64,000 bases of DNA, from the NCBI GenBank assembly GCA_963772515.1, contig CAVYXC010000002.1:248001-312000 (forward strand), in the 5' to 3' direction. Below, in pieces: positions 9,072 to 17,026 of the stretch. The stretch is from JAFAHD01 sp963772515 (GTDB taxonomy: Bacteria; Vulcanimicrobiota; Vulcanimicrobiia; Eremiobacterales; Eremiobacteraceae). How positions within the stretch are numbered: position 1 is the stretch's first letter; every line of letters starts with the position of its first letter. Under the pieces are notes generated by a model. It did not search any database. It saw only the letters and a program-made list of their open reading frames with translations, and was not told the DNA's origin. Position numbers and translations under genes: made by a program.

Positions 9072-10296
9072 CGTCGGGCGTCCGGATATGCTCGGGCCGC
9101 ACGCCGATGCCGACGAACGCAGCAGGCAGCCTGCGCAGCCACGGCCAGCTGCCCAGCAGCCGGACCGGCCACGGCGGCGAGAACGGTTTGTCGACGCCGA
9201 GCACTCGGCGGACGACGTTATCCTGGATAAGCACCTGAACACGCTGCGTGACTTGCGTAGGGAACTCGCGACGGCGTTGCACTCGCGCGAGCAGCTCCGC
9301 GTCGACGCGCCGTTCGATCAACGGCTTCCATAGCTCGTTGGCCGCGGCCACCGCGTCTTGAATTGCGAGATTGATGCCGACCCCGCCGATGGGCGACATG
9401 GCATGCGCGGCGTCGCCGATGCACAGCAGCCCTGGGCGGTACCACGTCCGCAGCCTATCGACCATAACGGTCAGGAGGCTCACACCGCTCCAATCGGTGA
9501 CGTCCGCCATCCGCTCGCGCAGAAATGGCGCCAGGGTCGCGACATCGTCTCGAAATGCCTGCACACCACGCGCTTTGATTTCCTCGAACGCTCCTTTGCG
9601 GATCAGAAAGCCGCACTGATAGTAGTCGCCGCGGTCGATCATGATGAGCATCTTGCCGCGATCCGTCCGTCCTAAGACCTGACCCGGATCGCCGGGCGCT
9701 CGTGCGGCGCGAAACCACATCACGTCCATCGGCGCGCCGAACTCATCGACCGCGAGACCCGCTTTGTCGCGAACCGTCGAATGCCGGCCGTCGGCGCCGA
9801 CCACGAGATCGGCGCGCACCTCAAATCCCCCGTCGGCACCAGAGCCGCGCACGCCGTTCACGCGTCCGCCTTCGATGATGAGATCGTCGACCTCGGCCTG
9901 CATCCGCAGCGTGAAACCGCCGTAGCGCTTGGCCTGCGCCGCGATGAAGTTCAAGAAATCCCATTGCGGCATGAACGCGAGGAACTTGCAGTGCGTCGAC
10001 AGATGCGTGAAATCGCCGATGGGCGAGTACGTCGGTCCTATCCAGGCTCCGATCTCGCGCACTTCTTGGTGCGGCAGCGCGAGGAACTGATCCAACAGGC
10101 CCAGCTCGTAGATCAGCTCGAGGGTCGATGGGTGAATCGTGTCGCCGCGGAAATCGCGGAAGAAGTCGGCGTGCTTTTCCAGCACGACGACGCGCACCCC
10201 GGCCCGCGCCAGCAGAAAGCCCAGCATCATGCCGGCCGGGCCGCCGCCCGCGATGCAGCACGTCGTTTCGATGCGCTCGGTCGCACTCTGGGACAT
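9046..10296 (-). CDS. FAD-dependent monooxygenase (aromatic hydroxylase-like)
   Basis: A 416-residue flavoprotein of the PHBH/UbiH-like class A monooxygenase family. It has the N-terminal Rossmann motif GGGPAGMMLG (about residue 17 on), a mid-chain DG-type motif in VVGADGRHSTVR and the second FAD motif LCIGDAAHAMSP followed by GGVGINLAIQDA. Members hydroxylate aromatic or polyketide substrates with NAD(P)H and O2; the substrate here cannot be assigned. The ATG at 10296 was chosen because the residues upstream are not conserved. It diverges from msrA across a 109-base spacer holding a perfect palindrome. Confidence 0.85.
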   Translation of the reverse strand: MSQSATERIETTCCIAGGGPAGMMLGFLLARAGVRVVVLEKHADFFRDFRGDTIHPSTLELIYELGLLDQFLALPHQEVREIGAWIGPTYSPIGDFTHLSTHCKFLAFMPQWDFLNFIAAQAKRYGGFTLRMQAEVDDLIIEGGRVNGVRGSGADGGFEVRADLVVGADGRHSTVRDKAGLAVDEFGAPMDVMWFRAARAPGDPGQVLGRTDRGKMLIMIDRGDYYQCGFLIRKGAFEEIKARGVQAFRDDVATLAPFLRERMADVTDWSGVSLLTVMVDRLRTWYRPGLLCIGDAAHAMSPIGGVGINLAIQDAVAAANELWKPLIERRVDAELLARVQRRREFPTQVTQRVQVLIQDNVVRRVLGVDKPFSPPWPVRLLGSWPWLRRLPAAFVGIGVRPEHIRTPDVSRQPSPG

Positions 10297-10330
10297 CACG
10301 GCAAGCCTGTTGTGCGCGCGGCCATGTCGA

Positions 10331-10346
10331 GACCTTCCCCAAGGTC
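10331..10346. promoter_or_regulatory. Perfect 16-bp palindrome in monooxygenase/msrA divergent spacer
   Basis: GACCTT-cccc-AAGGTC is a perfect inverted repeat placed between the divergent starts. A second perfect palindrome, ATCTATAGAT at 10375-10384, overlaps a plausible -10 region just upstream of the msrA ribosome binding site. The first resembles the ACCTT..AAGGT dyads bound by MerR-type regulators. This looks like an operator, but no regulator is encoded alongside. Confidence 0.35.
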
Positions 10347-10405
10347 CGGCATCCGAAAACGCCGTACCGGACGTATCTATAGATGGAATAAGGAGAACGC
10401 ACGAC

Positions 10406-10891
10406 ATGCCAGACGGATTGCAGACAGCCACCTTCGGCGCCGGATGTTTTTGGGGCGTCGAATCCAATTTTCGCCAGATCCCCGGTGTGGTCGATGCGCG
10501 CGCCGGCTACCTCGGCGGCACGCTTGACAACCCGACGTACGAAGACGTATGCACCGATCGCACGGGGCACGCCGAGGCCGTGCAGGTGACGTATGACCCG
10601 CGCCGCGTGTCGTACGAGCAGCTGCTCGACGCTTTTTGGAAGATGCACGACCCGACGCAGCTCAACCGCCAAGGGCCGGATTACGGACGGCAGTACCGTT
10701 CGGCGATCTTCTACCACACGCCGGAGCAAGAGGCGGCCGCCGTGCGTTCTAAAGAGGAGCAAGACAAATCGGGCCGTTTCCGCAAGCCGATCGTCACCGA
10801 GATCACGCCGGCATCGAAGTTCTACGAAGCCGAAGACTATCACCAGCGCTACTTCGAGAAGCGCGGCATCGCCCCGACCTGCCATATCTGA
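10406..10891 (+). CDS. msrA: Peptide methionine sulfoxide reductase MsrA (cytoplasmic)
   Basis: A 161-residue MsrA that reduces S-methionine sulfoxide in proteins. The catalytic Cys14 is in GAGCFWG, and the downstream AGYLGG, GHAEAVQV, LNRQGPDYG and the YHQRYF near the end are all typical. There is no signal peptide, unlike the second copy at 11907. A strong AAGGAG sits about ten bases before the ATG. The catalytic residue is Cys, not Sec. It is followed after four bases by the glutathione-transferase-like gene, so the two are likely co-transcribed. Confidence 0.96.
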   Translation: MPDGLQTATFGAGCFWGVESNFRQIPGVVDARAGYLGGTLDNPTYEDVCTDRTGHAEAVQVTYDPRRVSYEQLLDAFWKMHDPTQLNRQGPDYGRQYRSAIFYHTPEQEAAAVRSKEEQDKSGRFRKPIVTEITPASKFYEAEDYHQRYFEKRGIAPTCHI

Positions 10892-10895
10892 TCGC

Positions 10896-11840
10896 ATGAA
10901 GGTCGCTCCGCAATTTCCGGATGAGCAAGCGGACGACGGGAGCTTCGTCCGCCAGCAAGACGCGTTTCGCGACTGGGTGACCGCCGACGGCAGATCGGGG
11001 TATCCGGTTGAGGCGGGCCGCTATCACCTCTACGTGTCGCTCGCGTGCCCATGGGCGTCGCGCATCGTGATCTTGCGCAAGCTGCTCGGCTTGGAAGACG
11101 CGATCGCCATGACGGTCGTCGACCCGGTGCGCGACGAGCGCGGCTGGGCTTTCCGCGATGGTCCGGGGTATTCGAAAGACCCGATCAACGGCTTCGCGTT
11201 CTTGAGCGAAGCGTATTTCGCGACTGATCCGGGCTATCGCGGACGCGTGACCGTGCCGGTGCTGTGGGATACGAAGACCAAGCGCATCGTCAGCAACTCA
11301 GACGACGATATGATGCGCATGTTCGAGGTCGAGTTCAAAGCGTTGGCGAGGCGCCATGTGGACTTCTATCCGGCCGAGCATCGCGCTGAGATCGACGCGC
11401 TCAACCAGACGATCTACGAGACGTTCAACGACGGCGTCTACCGCGCCGGCTTTGCCACCGCGCAGGGGCCATACGAACGGGCCGCGCGCCGCGTCTTCGA
11501 GACGCTCGACACGCTCGAAGAACGGCTCGCAACTTCGCGCTACCTCTTCGGTTCCCGGCCGCTTGAGACCGATTGGCGGCTGTTCGTCACGCTGGTGCGC
11601 TTCGACCCGGTCTACTACGTGCATTTCAAGTGCAACCTGCGGTTGATCGCGCAGTATTCGAATCTGTTCGGGTACCTGCGCGACCTCTATCAGATCGACG
11701 GCGTCGCCGAGACGGTGAATTTCGATCACATCAAACGCCACTATTACATCACGCACGACGACATCAATCCGACTCGGCTCGTGCCGATCGGCCCGGCGCA
11801 AGACCTCAACGCTCCTCACGGGCGTGAGCGACTGGGCTAG
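10896..11840 (+). CDS. yqjG: Glutathionyl-hydroquinone reductase-like protein (YqjG/ECM4 family)
   Basis: A 314-residue Xi-class glutathione-transferase homologue. The N-terminal thioredoxin-like domain carries the active-site Cys51 in SLACPWASR, followed by VTVPVLWDTKTKRIVSNSD with the thiol-binding loop. The C-terminal helical domain contains YLFGSRPLETDWRLFVTLVR and HFKCNLR, typical of YqjG. Characterised members reduce glutathionyl-hydroquinones. The Msr neighbours support a role in redox repair. It begins four bases after the msrA stop. Confidence 0.9.
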   Translation: MKVAPQFPDEQADDGSFVRQQDAFRDWVTADGRSGYPVEAGRYHLYVSLACPWASRIVILRKLLGLEDAIAMTVVDPVRDERGWAFRDGPGYSKDPINGFAFLSEAYFATDPGYRGRVTVPVLWDTKTKRIVSNSDDDMMRMFEVEFKALARRHVDFYPAEHRAEIDALNQTIYETFNDGVYRAGFATAQGPYERAARRVFETLDTLEERLATSRYLFGSRPLETDWRLFVTLVRFDPVYYVHFKCNLRLIAQYSNLFGYLRDLYQIDGVAETVNFDHIKRHYYITHDDINPTRLVPIGPAQDLNAPHGRERLG

Positions 11841-11906
11841 GCGAAGCACCGAGCCCTGCGCTTGGCCGGACGCATCCGTTTCCGAAACCGCGCCGTATCA
11901 GAGGAT

Positions 11907-12569
11907 ATGCCCAACAAAGCACTGCTCCGACCCTTCACAGTCCTCGCGCTGATAGTGATCTCGTTGGCGATCGGCGGCGTCTCCGCGCGAGCCGCAGCCA
12001 CGCCGGCACATCCTACGCCGGCTCCGGCAACACAGAAAGTCGTCCTCGCGGGTGGGTGCTTCTGGGGAATGGAGTGGGTCTTCGAATCGCTCAAAGGCGT
12101 GACGAGCGCCGTCTCCGGATACTCGGGCGGCAGCAAAGATAGCGCGAATTACGACAGCGTGAGCACGGGCACGACGGGCCATGCCGAGTCGGTCGAGGTC
12201 ACGTACGATCCAGCGCAGATCTCGTTTCAGCAGCTGCTCGAGGTGTATTTCTTGGTCGCGCACGATCCGACCGAGCTGAATCGCCAAGGGCCTGACGAAG
12301 GCACGCAATACCGCTCCGCCATCTTCTACGCGACCGACGATCAGAAGCGCGAGGCGCGCGCGTACATCGCGCAGCTGACGCAACAAAAGGTCTTCAGCGC
12401 GCCGATCGTCACGCAACTGGTGCCGCTCGTCGCCTTCTATCCTGCCGAGGCGTACCATCAGCATTTCGCGGCGAAGAACCCGTACTATCCGTACATCCTC
12501 TTCAACGACAAGCCGAAATTAGTCCACCTCCAACAGCAGTTCCCGGCGCTGGTCAAGACCCAGTCCTAG
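11907..12569 (+). CDS. msrA: Exported peptide methionine sulfoxide reductase MsrA
   Basis: A 220-residue second MsrA with an N-terminal signal peptide (hydrophobic core at about residues 9-24, then Ala-rich) and a Pro/Ala linker. The catalytic Cys51 is in AGGCFWG, and SGYSGG, GHAESVEV, LNRQGPDEG and YHQHF follow. It should repair oxidised methionine outside the cytoplasmic membrane, complementing the cytoplasmic copy 1.5 kb upstream. Its reductant in the envelope is unknown. A GAGGA motif lies just upstream of the ATG. Confidence 0.93.
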   Translation: MPNKALLRPFTVLALIVISLAIGGVSARAAATPAHPTPAPATQKVVLAGGCFWGMEWVFESLKGVTSAVSGYSGGSKDSANYDSVSTGTTGHAESVEVTYDPAQISFQQLLEVYFLVAHDPTELNRQGPDEGTQYRSAIFYATDDQKREARAYIAQLTQQKVFSAPIVTQLVPLVAFYPAEAYHQHFAAKNPYYPYILFNDKPKLVHLQQQFPALVKTQS

Positions 12570-12606
12570 GAATTCCGCCCGGGCGATAATAATGGCCATC
12601 TGCGTT

Positions 12607-12697
12607 GGGAGAAGCATGGGGCTGGTGCCCCTGCTGGTCTTCAAAACCAGATGGTCTTCGCAAGGGGACCGGTAGGTTCGATTCCTATCTTCTCCCG
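12607..12697 (+). tRNA. selC: Selenocysteine tRNA (anticodon UCA)
   Basis: The sequence folds as a bacterial tRNA-Sec. It has an eight-base acceptor stem (GGGAGAAG with CTTCTCCC), a D-arm with stem GGGGC/GCCCC and a short TGGT loop, and a five-base anticodon stem CTGGT/ACCAG around loop CTTCAAA with anticodon TCA. A long variable arm (GGTC..GACC) and a five-base T-stem with loop TTCGATT follow. The discriminator is G and CCA is not encoded. A GATAAT-like -10 lies at 12585-12590. It decodes UGA as selenocysteine together with SelA and SelB, encoded 3.5 kb upstream. Confidence 0.97.
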
Positions 12698-12730
12698 CCG
12701 GATCGCGCCAGCTCGTCGTTGGGGGACCTC

Positions 12731-13522
12731 ATGCGAAATCTTCTTGCCCTGATCGGAGTCGTTCTCGCCGCGGGCGCGGTCGTGGTCGCGCTCAATCCGG
12801 CCCCCACGATGTCAGCGTCGTCGGCAGTGTCGGCGCCGGCCGACGAGTACTTCGGCAAGTTGAAGCTGAGCTACCTGGGCATCAACAACTCGCTCAAGGA
12901 CGCGACGATCATGGCCGGCGATCACACCGATTTTCCCGCCGTGATCCAGAAGATCGCGTTCGCCGAGAACGCGTTCCTCGATTGGCAAGCGAAATATCCC
13001 AGCGATCCGCAGCTCCCGCGTTCGATGTTCTTGATGGCGCGCGCGTACGTCAAGGTCTGGACGGCGGACGGCCAAGAAAAGGCGGCGTACTACTATTGGA
13101 CGTTGCGCGATAAGTACGCGACGACCTACTTTGGCAAGCAGGCCAAGGCGGACACGACTAAGGGCATGACGATGCACGTCTACGCGGCTGAACAGCCGTG
13201 CTATCCCCTCGCCGGCCAGTCGACGCCGGCGCCCTTGCCGGCGCCGACCGCTGATCCTCAGAGGAAGATCAGCGTGCAGATAGAGCCGTACCCGTCGTGC
13301 ACGACGCCGGCACCGACGCCGCCTGCCCTCGTTCCGACGATCGCACCGCTCTCGACGTCCGCCCCGCAAAAAGGCGTGACGGCACCAGCCACACCGATCA
13401 CGCCGCCGCATCCGACGCCGGCGCCGACGCCGCCCGCCGTTCCGACGGTCGCGCCGATCCCCGCGCCGACAACAACCGGCACGCCGGCGGCGGGTCCGTC
13501 AGCGACGCCGACGCACACCTGA
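12731..13522 (+). CDS. Exported protein with Pro/Thr/Ala-rich C-terminal tail
   Basis: A 263-residue protein of unknown function. It has an N-terminal signal or anchor segment (about 4-21), a helical folded domain of about 130 residues with a TPR-like look (QKIAFAENAFLDWQAKYP, MFLMARAYVKVW, YYYWTLRDKY), and a C-terminal tail of about 100 residues made almost entirely of Pro, Thr, Ala and Ser. Two Cys near the domain-tail boundary could form a disulfide. The tail suggests a wall- or surface-spanning linker. It starts 33 bases after tRNA-Sec, and its end overlaps the convergent acetyltransferase gene by 24 bases. Confidence 0.75.
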   Translation: MRNLLALIGVVLAAGAVVVALNPAPTMSASSAVSAPADEYFGKLKLSYLGINNSLKDATIMAGDHTDFPAVIQKIAFAENAFLDWQAKYPSDPQLPRSMFLMARAYVKVWTADGQEKAAYYYWTLRDKYATTYFGKQAKADTTKGMTMHVYAAEQPCYPLAGQSTPAPLPAPTADPQRKISVQIEPYPSCTTPAPTPPALVPTIAPLSTSAPQKGVTAPATPITPPHPTPAPTPPAVPTVAPIPAPTTTGTPAAGPSATPTHT

Positions 13523-14098
13523 AGAGCGCGGCCGCTTGCCCGCTCGCCGGGCAGCGGCCCATTCTTCATGGAGCACGCTCATGAGCACGACGTCGACGTA
13601 CGCGCCGTTCTGATAGATGTGACGCCGCAAGACGCCCTCGCGCGCGAAGCCGGCGCGCTCGTAACAGCGGATGGCCCTGGCATTTTCAGGTAACACGGTC
13701 AGCTCGATGCGCACCAGCGCGCGCGCGCGAAACGCACCGTCGACGAGGGTCCGTACGGCGTCCGTACCCAGGCCGCGGTTCCAGTAGCGTTCCTCATGGA
13801 TCGCGATGCCCAGCATCGCTCGCGAGCCTTCTATTTTCAGCGACGTCGTGCCGATATCGGTGCCGTCGAGCGTCTGGATCACGTAGCAGGGCGTGTTCGG
13901 GTTGACCGCGGCGTTCGCGGCCCAATCGCGTTCAGCTTCGAGCGACATCGGCAGGCGCGTGAGTATGAAATCTCGCGCGTGGCCGGTGTTGATCCAGCGC
14001 TGCAGCATCTCGACGTCGTCCGGTTCGATTGGACGCAGACGCACTTTGTCACCGACGAGCCAGGTCGGAGCCGCTTCGCGCGGCGAACGTTTGCGCAT
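13499..14098 (-). CDS. GNAT-family N-acetyltransferase (RimJ/RimL type)
   Basis: A 199-residue acetyltransferase of the RimJ/RimL subgroup. It has VRLRPIEPDDVEMLQRWIN at the N-terminus, GIAIHEERYWNRGLGTDA with the acetyl-CoA loop, and the NARAIRCYERAGF motif followed by GVLRRHIYQNGAY. The substrate is unknown. The ATG at 14098 is face to face with the ATG of the divergent protease gene: the two starts share the tetranucleotide CATG. Confidence 0.88.
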   Translation of the reverse strand: MRKRSPREAAPTWLVGDKVRLRPIEPDDVEMLQRWINTGHARDFILTRLPMSLEAERDWAANAAVNPNTPCYVIQTLDGTDIGTTSLKIEGSRAMLGIAIHEERYWNRGLGTDAVRTLVDGAFRARALVRIELTVLPENARAIRCYERAGFAREGVLRRHIYQNGAYVDVVLMSVLHEEWAAARRAGKRPRSSGVRRRR

Positions 14099-15704
14099 GA
14101 TAGCCGTCTGGATTGGCGGCGGCCTTGCAGCGTCCATGCTGGCCGCTGCGACGCCGGCTCCAACGGCGTCGCCTCCGGCTCCGCCGCCGACGGTCGTACA
14201 CTCGCCGCAACTCGACGCCCTCCTCGAGCGCCATAGACGCGCGCTGGGCCATTTGCCGTCGGGCAACGCCTCATGGACCGGCGTGATCACGCAAGACGGT
14301 GCTGACACCCCGTTCAATGAGAGCGCCGACGTCGATGGCCGCTGGAAATCCAGCCTCACGCTGCCGTTCGGTATCCACACCGACGGCAACGATCTCGAGC
14401 ACCAGTGGGTCCAGGACCTCAACGGCAACGTCACGATCCAGCCGGTCGGCAGGCGCCGCTCGCTGTTCTCGCGCTTGCTCGGCTTTAATGCCGCGTTGCT
14501 CGACCCCAACGTCGCGTGGGTCCTGGATGGCCCCCTCACCATCGACGGCCGGGCGGTCGTCCGCCTCCACGCCAAACTGGGCACGGCGGACGCAGTCGTC
14601 TACCTCGATTCGCAGACCGACTTGGTCAACGGCGCGGAGCTCGGCAGCCGTACGTTCCGCTACGTCCAATATCAGACGTTCGATCAACTCGTCGTGCCGA
14701 CGAGGATCATCGAGACGGAGCAAGACGAACAGGTGACGACGAACATCCTTTCAGTCACCTTCTCGCCGCCGGCAGCCGCGGACTTCGCGCCCCCGCAGCC
14801 GCGCAGGCCGCAGTTCCCGTCAGGCTCATCCGACGTCGGGCTCGACTTCGAATCCCCGCACTCGCTCATCGTGGTGCGTGCCAAGGTCAACGGCACCCCG
14901 ATCAACTTCTTGTTGGACTCGGGCAGCTCGACGTCGCTCATCGATGAGGACGAAGCGCGCCTGCTCAAACTGCCGACCGCAGGCAGCGTCCGCGTCGTCG
15001 GCGCGTCGCTGCTGCGCGGCACGGAGGCGCGTGCCGACGTGCTCGAGCTCGGCGGTGTGCGCTTCGCGCCGTTCGTGATGGAGGCTGTGCCGCTCGGATT
15101 GCCGTCGTCCATCCGCGGCTTCGGCATCACCGGCATTTTGGGCTATGACGTGCTCGCCCAGGTCGTGGCGCGGATCGACTACGGCCGCGGCCGCATCAGG
15201 TTCATCCAACCAAGCGCGTTCAGCTATACCGGCACGGGCGTCGTGCTCGCGCTGGATACGTCGTTGCGTTTGCCGCACGTGCCGACCACGCTCGAGCAAG
15301 ACCCAGCGACATTCACGGTGGACACCGGCAGCGATTCGGGTCTCATCCTGTATCAAGCCTTCGCGCAGGCGCATGCGCGCGATTTCTTGCGTCCGGGCGA
15401 CCTCGCATCGGACGAGCCGATCAACCCCAAAGACCCCGAGTTCGAACCGGATCCGTCCAAGTATTTCGGCGATCTGACGCAGGCCAACGGCGCCGGCGGC
15501 GCGATCCGCGTCAAGACCGCGTACGTCTCGCGGCTCAATCTGGGCCGCTTCAGCGTCGATCACGTCTTCACGGAGATCGTGCTAAGTCCGACGGGCGCCT
15601 TCACGCCCACTTCGTCGGACGGCCTGCTGGGCGCCGCGGTGCTGTCGAAGTTCGGCGCCGTGTTCTTGGACTACGCGGGCGGGAGATTTATCCTAGAGCG
15701 TTGA
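14097..15704 (+). CDS. Exported aspartic protease-like protein with two catalytic-type motifs
   Basis: A 535-residue protein. A hydrophobic, Ala-rich N-terminus (about 1-20) followed by a Pro/Ala linker suggests export. Residues about 40-240 form an outer-membrane-lipoprotein-sorting-like region of beta strands. The rest is retropepsin-like with two aspartic motifs: FLLDSGSSTSLID and TVDTGSDSGLIL. Two such motifs in one chain suggest a bilobal enzyme made of two retropepsin-like halves, rather than a dimeric one. The start shares CATG with the divergent acetyltransferase; translation might instead begin at an ATG 13 codons downstream. Confidence 0.75.
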   Translation: MIAVWIGGGLAASMLAAATPAPTASPPAPPPTVVHSPQLDALLERHRRALGHLPSGNASWTGVITQDGADTPFNESADVDGRWKSSLTLPFGIHTDGNDLEHQWVQDLNGNVTIQPVGRRRSLFSRLLGFNAALLDPNVAWVLDGPLTIDGRAVVRLHAKLGTADAVVYLDSQTDLVNGAELGSRTFRYVQYQTFDQLVVPTRIIETEQDEQVTTNILSVTFSPPAAADFAPPQPRRPQFPSGSSDVGLDFESPHSLIVVRAKVNGTPINFLLDSGSSTSLIDEDEARLLKLPTAGSVRVVGASLLRGTEARADVLELGGVRFAPFVMEAVPLGLPSSIRGFGITGILGYDVLAQVVARIDYGRGRIRFIQPSAFSYTGTGVVLALDTSLRLPHVPTTLEQDPATFTVDTGSDSGLILYQAFAQAHARDFLRPGDLASDEPINPKDPEFEPDPSKYFGDLTQANGAGGAIRVKTAYVSRLNLGRFSVDHVFTEIVLSPTGAFTPTSSDGLLGAAVLSKFGAVFLDYAGGRFILER

Positions 15705-16037
15705 GCGCGCTTCGACGAGGGCCGTCACGCGTTCGAGTTCCTCTTCGGTCATCGAAACGAATGCGACGCCGAACTCGCCGACCACGGACGTGCGCACGAT
15801 CTGCGCGTTCACGTCGAGCCAGCCGCCGCCGCGAGTCGGAAGATGCACGACGACGCGCGTGCCTTGGGCCAGCGCCTCGTCGGTGAGCAGGAGCACGCCG
15901 GCGAGGCTGATGTTGTCGACCATCGCGCGGCAGCGCCGCGCTTCGTCCACGACGGTGAACTCGATTGGCAGCTTGATGTTGAAGCGCGGGTACCGGCGCC
16001 GGTCTACGTGGAGCTCGCCCGCGTCGGCATCGCTCAA
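15693..16037 (-). CDS. PilZ-domain protein
   Basis: A 114-residue single-domain PilZ protein. The c-di-GMP binding features are visible as RRRYPRF near residue 13-19 and the later NISLAGVLLL strand, matching the RxxxR and D/NxSxxG pattern. It begins with a TTG that overlaps the TGA of the Tim44-like gene by four bases, so the two are translationally coupled. It probably senses c-di-GMP and controls its partner or a surface process. A GGDEF protein is encoded at 62-63.4 kb in this window. It overlaps the end of the aspartic protease gene by 12 bases. Confidence 0.85.
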   Translation of the reverse strand: MSDADAGELHVDRRRYPRFNIKLPIEFTVVDEARRCRAMVDNISLAGVLLLTDEALAQGTRVVVHLPTRGGGWLDVNAQIVRTSVVGEFGVAFVSMTEEELERVTALVEARSTL

Positions 16038-16978
16038 AACGACTGCTCGATCTGATCGACGACCCACTCCGAGGATGAGGTGCGCACCGGCGCGCTGCAG
16101 TACGAGCAAGCGCCGTTGACCAGTTTGAGCGGCGCGCCGCACGAAGGACAGGTCGACGCGAGGCCGGTGTCTCCGACCGCGGTCTTCGCGTCGGCGCGGC
16201 GGATGAACGACCAGAACTCGGTGAACGTGGTCGGCACGCGCTGCCCGTCGACGACCTGCTTGGTGTTCTCGTCGATCGTGTAATCGGTCATGCTGGCGGT
16301 GAAGGCTACGACGATCGTATCGTAGGGCGTCGCCGCGGTCACCGCGACGACCTTGGCGTGTCCGATGACGATGTTCTCGAGCACGTCGATCTGATGCGCG
16401 GCGATGAGCTGGTCGGTCTGCATCTTGTGGCGCTCGTACAGCGCATCGCTCATGACGTCGCGCGCGAGATCCTGATTGCGCGCCATCCATGCCTGCTGGA
16501 TCTTGAAGAACGCGGTCTGGGCGCGGTCGAGGAACGAGCGTTCGTCGAATCCTGGATCGCGCGCTTTGATCGCCGCCTCGCCGGTCGCGATGGCCTGCGG
16601 ATCCACACTGCGTGCCGGCTGGTCCATGTACTGCGACGTCGCCGCAGGTTGGAACAGGGTCTGGGCGGGCGCTTGGCCGCCCATCTGCGCTTGCGCGTTG
16701 GACTGCGCGCGGTTCCACAAATAGTAGACCACGACCAAAATGATGATCACCCAGAATCCGCTGCCGTGGCCCAAGAACAGCAGTGGCCAGAAGCTGAAGC
16801 CGCCGCCCATGCCGCCACCCGTGTAACCACCGCTGCTGCCGCCGTGGAAGCCGCCGCCGCCGTAGTGGCTGCCGCCGCCCGCGCGGGCGGCCGCCTCGAC
16901 CGGTCCTGCCAAAGCCAAGGCCACGCCCGCGAGCGCTAGCGCCGCAGGCGGAAGAGATGACGTCTTGAGAGCGTTCAT
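16034..16978 (-). CDS. Tim44-like membrane protein with C-terminal zinc ribbon
   Basis: A 314-residue protein. It has a signal or membrane segment near the start, a long Gly-rich stretch (about 30-65), a second strong transmembrane segment (GSGFWVIIILVVVYYLW), a linker, then a Tim44-like domain (RAQTAFFKIQQAWMARN through SFIRRAD). The C-terminus adds a zinc ribbon, CPSCG and CSYC, separated by about ten residues. Tim44-like domains occur in mitochondrial import but in bacteria are of unknown role. It is coupled to the PilZ gene by a TTGA overlap. Confidence 0.8.
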   Translation of the reverse strand: MNALKTSSLPPAALALAGVALALAGPVEAAARAGGGSHYGGGGFHGGSSGGYTGGGMGGGFSFWPLLFLGHGSGFWVIIILVVVYYLWNRAQSNAQAQMGGQAPAQTLFQPAATSQYMDQPARSVDPQAIATGEAAIKARDPGFDERSFLDRAQTAFFKIQQAWMARNQDLARDVMSDALYERHKMQTDQLIAAHQIDVLENIVIGHAKVVAVTAATPYDTIVVAFTASMTDYTIDENTKQVVDGQRVPTTFTEFWSFIRRADAKTAVGDTGLASTCPSCGAPLKLVNGACSYCSAPVRTSSSEWVVDQIEQSF

Positions 16979-17026
16979 ATCGCTAGCCTCTACTACTGCA
17001 ATGCCCAAAAGGTCGCGTCCCGGCGC

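Noticed and set aside
8571..9242. Minus-strand open frame within the 3' part of selB.
   Set aside because: Low-complexity Ala/Arg/Gly translation with no domain; selB is a full-length recognisable protein on the other strand.
10406..12569. Either MsrA considered as a selenoprotein because of the nearby sel genes.
   Set aside because: Both catalytic positions are encoded by Cys codons (TGT and TGC) in GCFWG; neither has an in-frame UGA.
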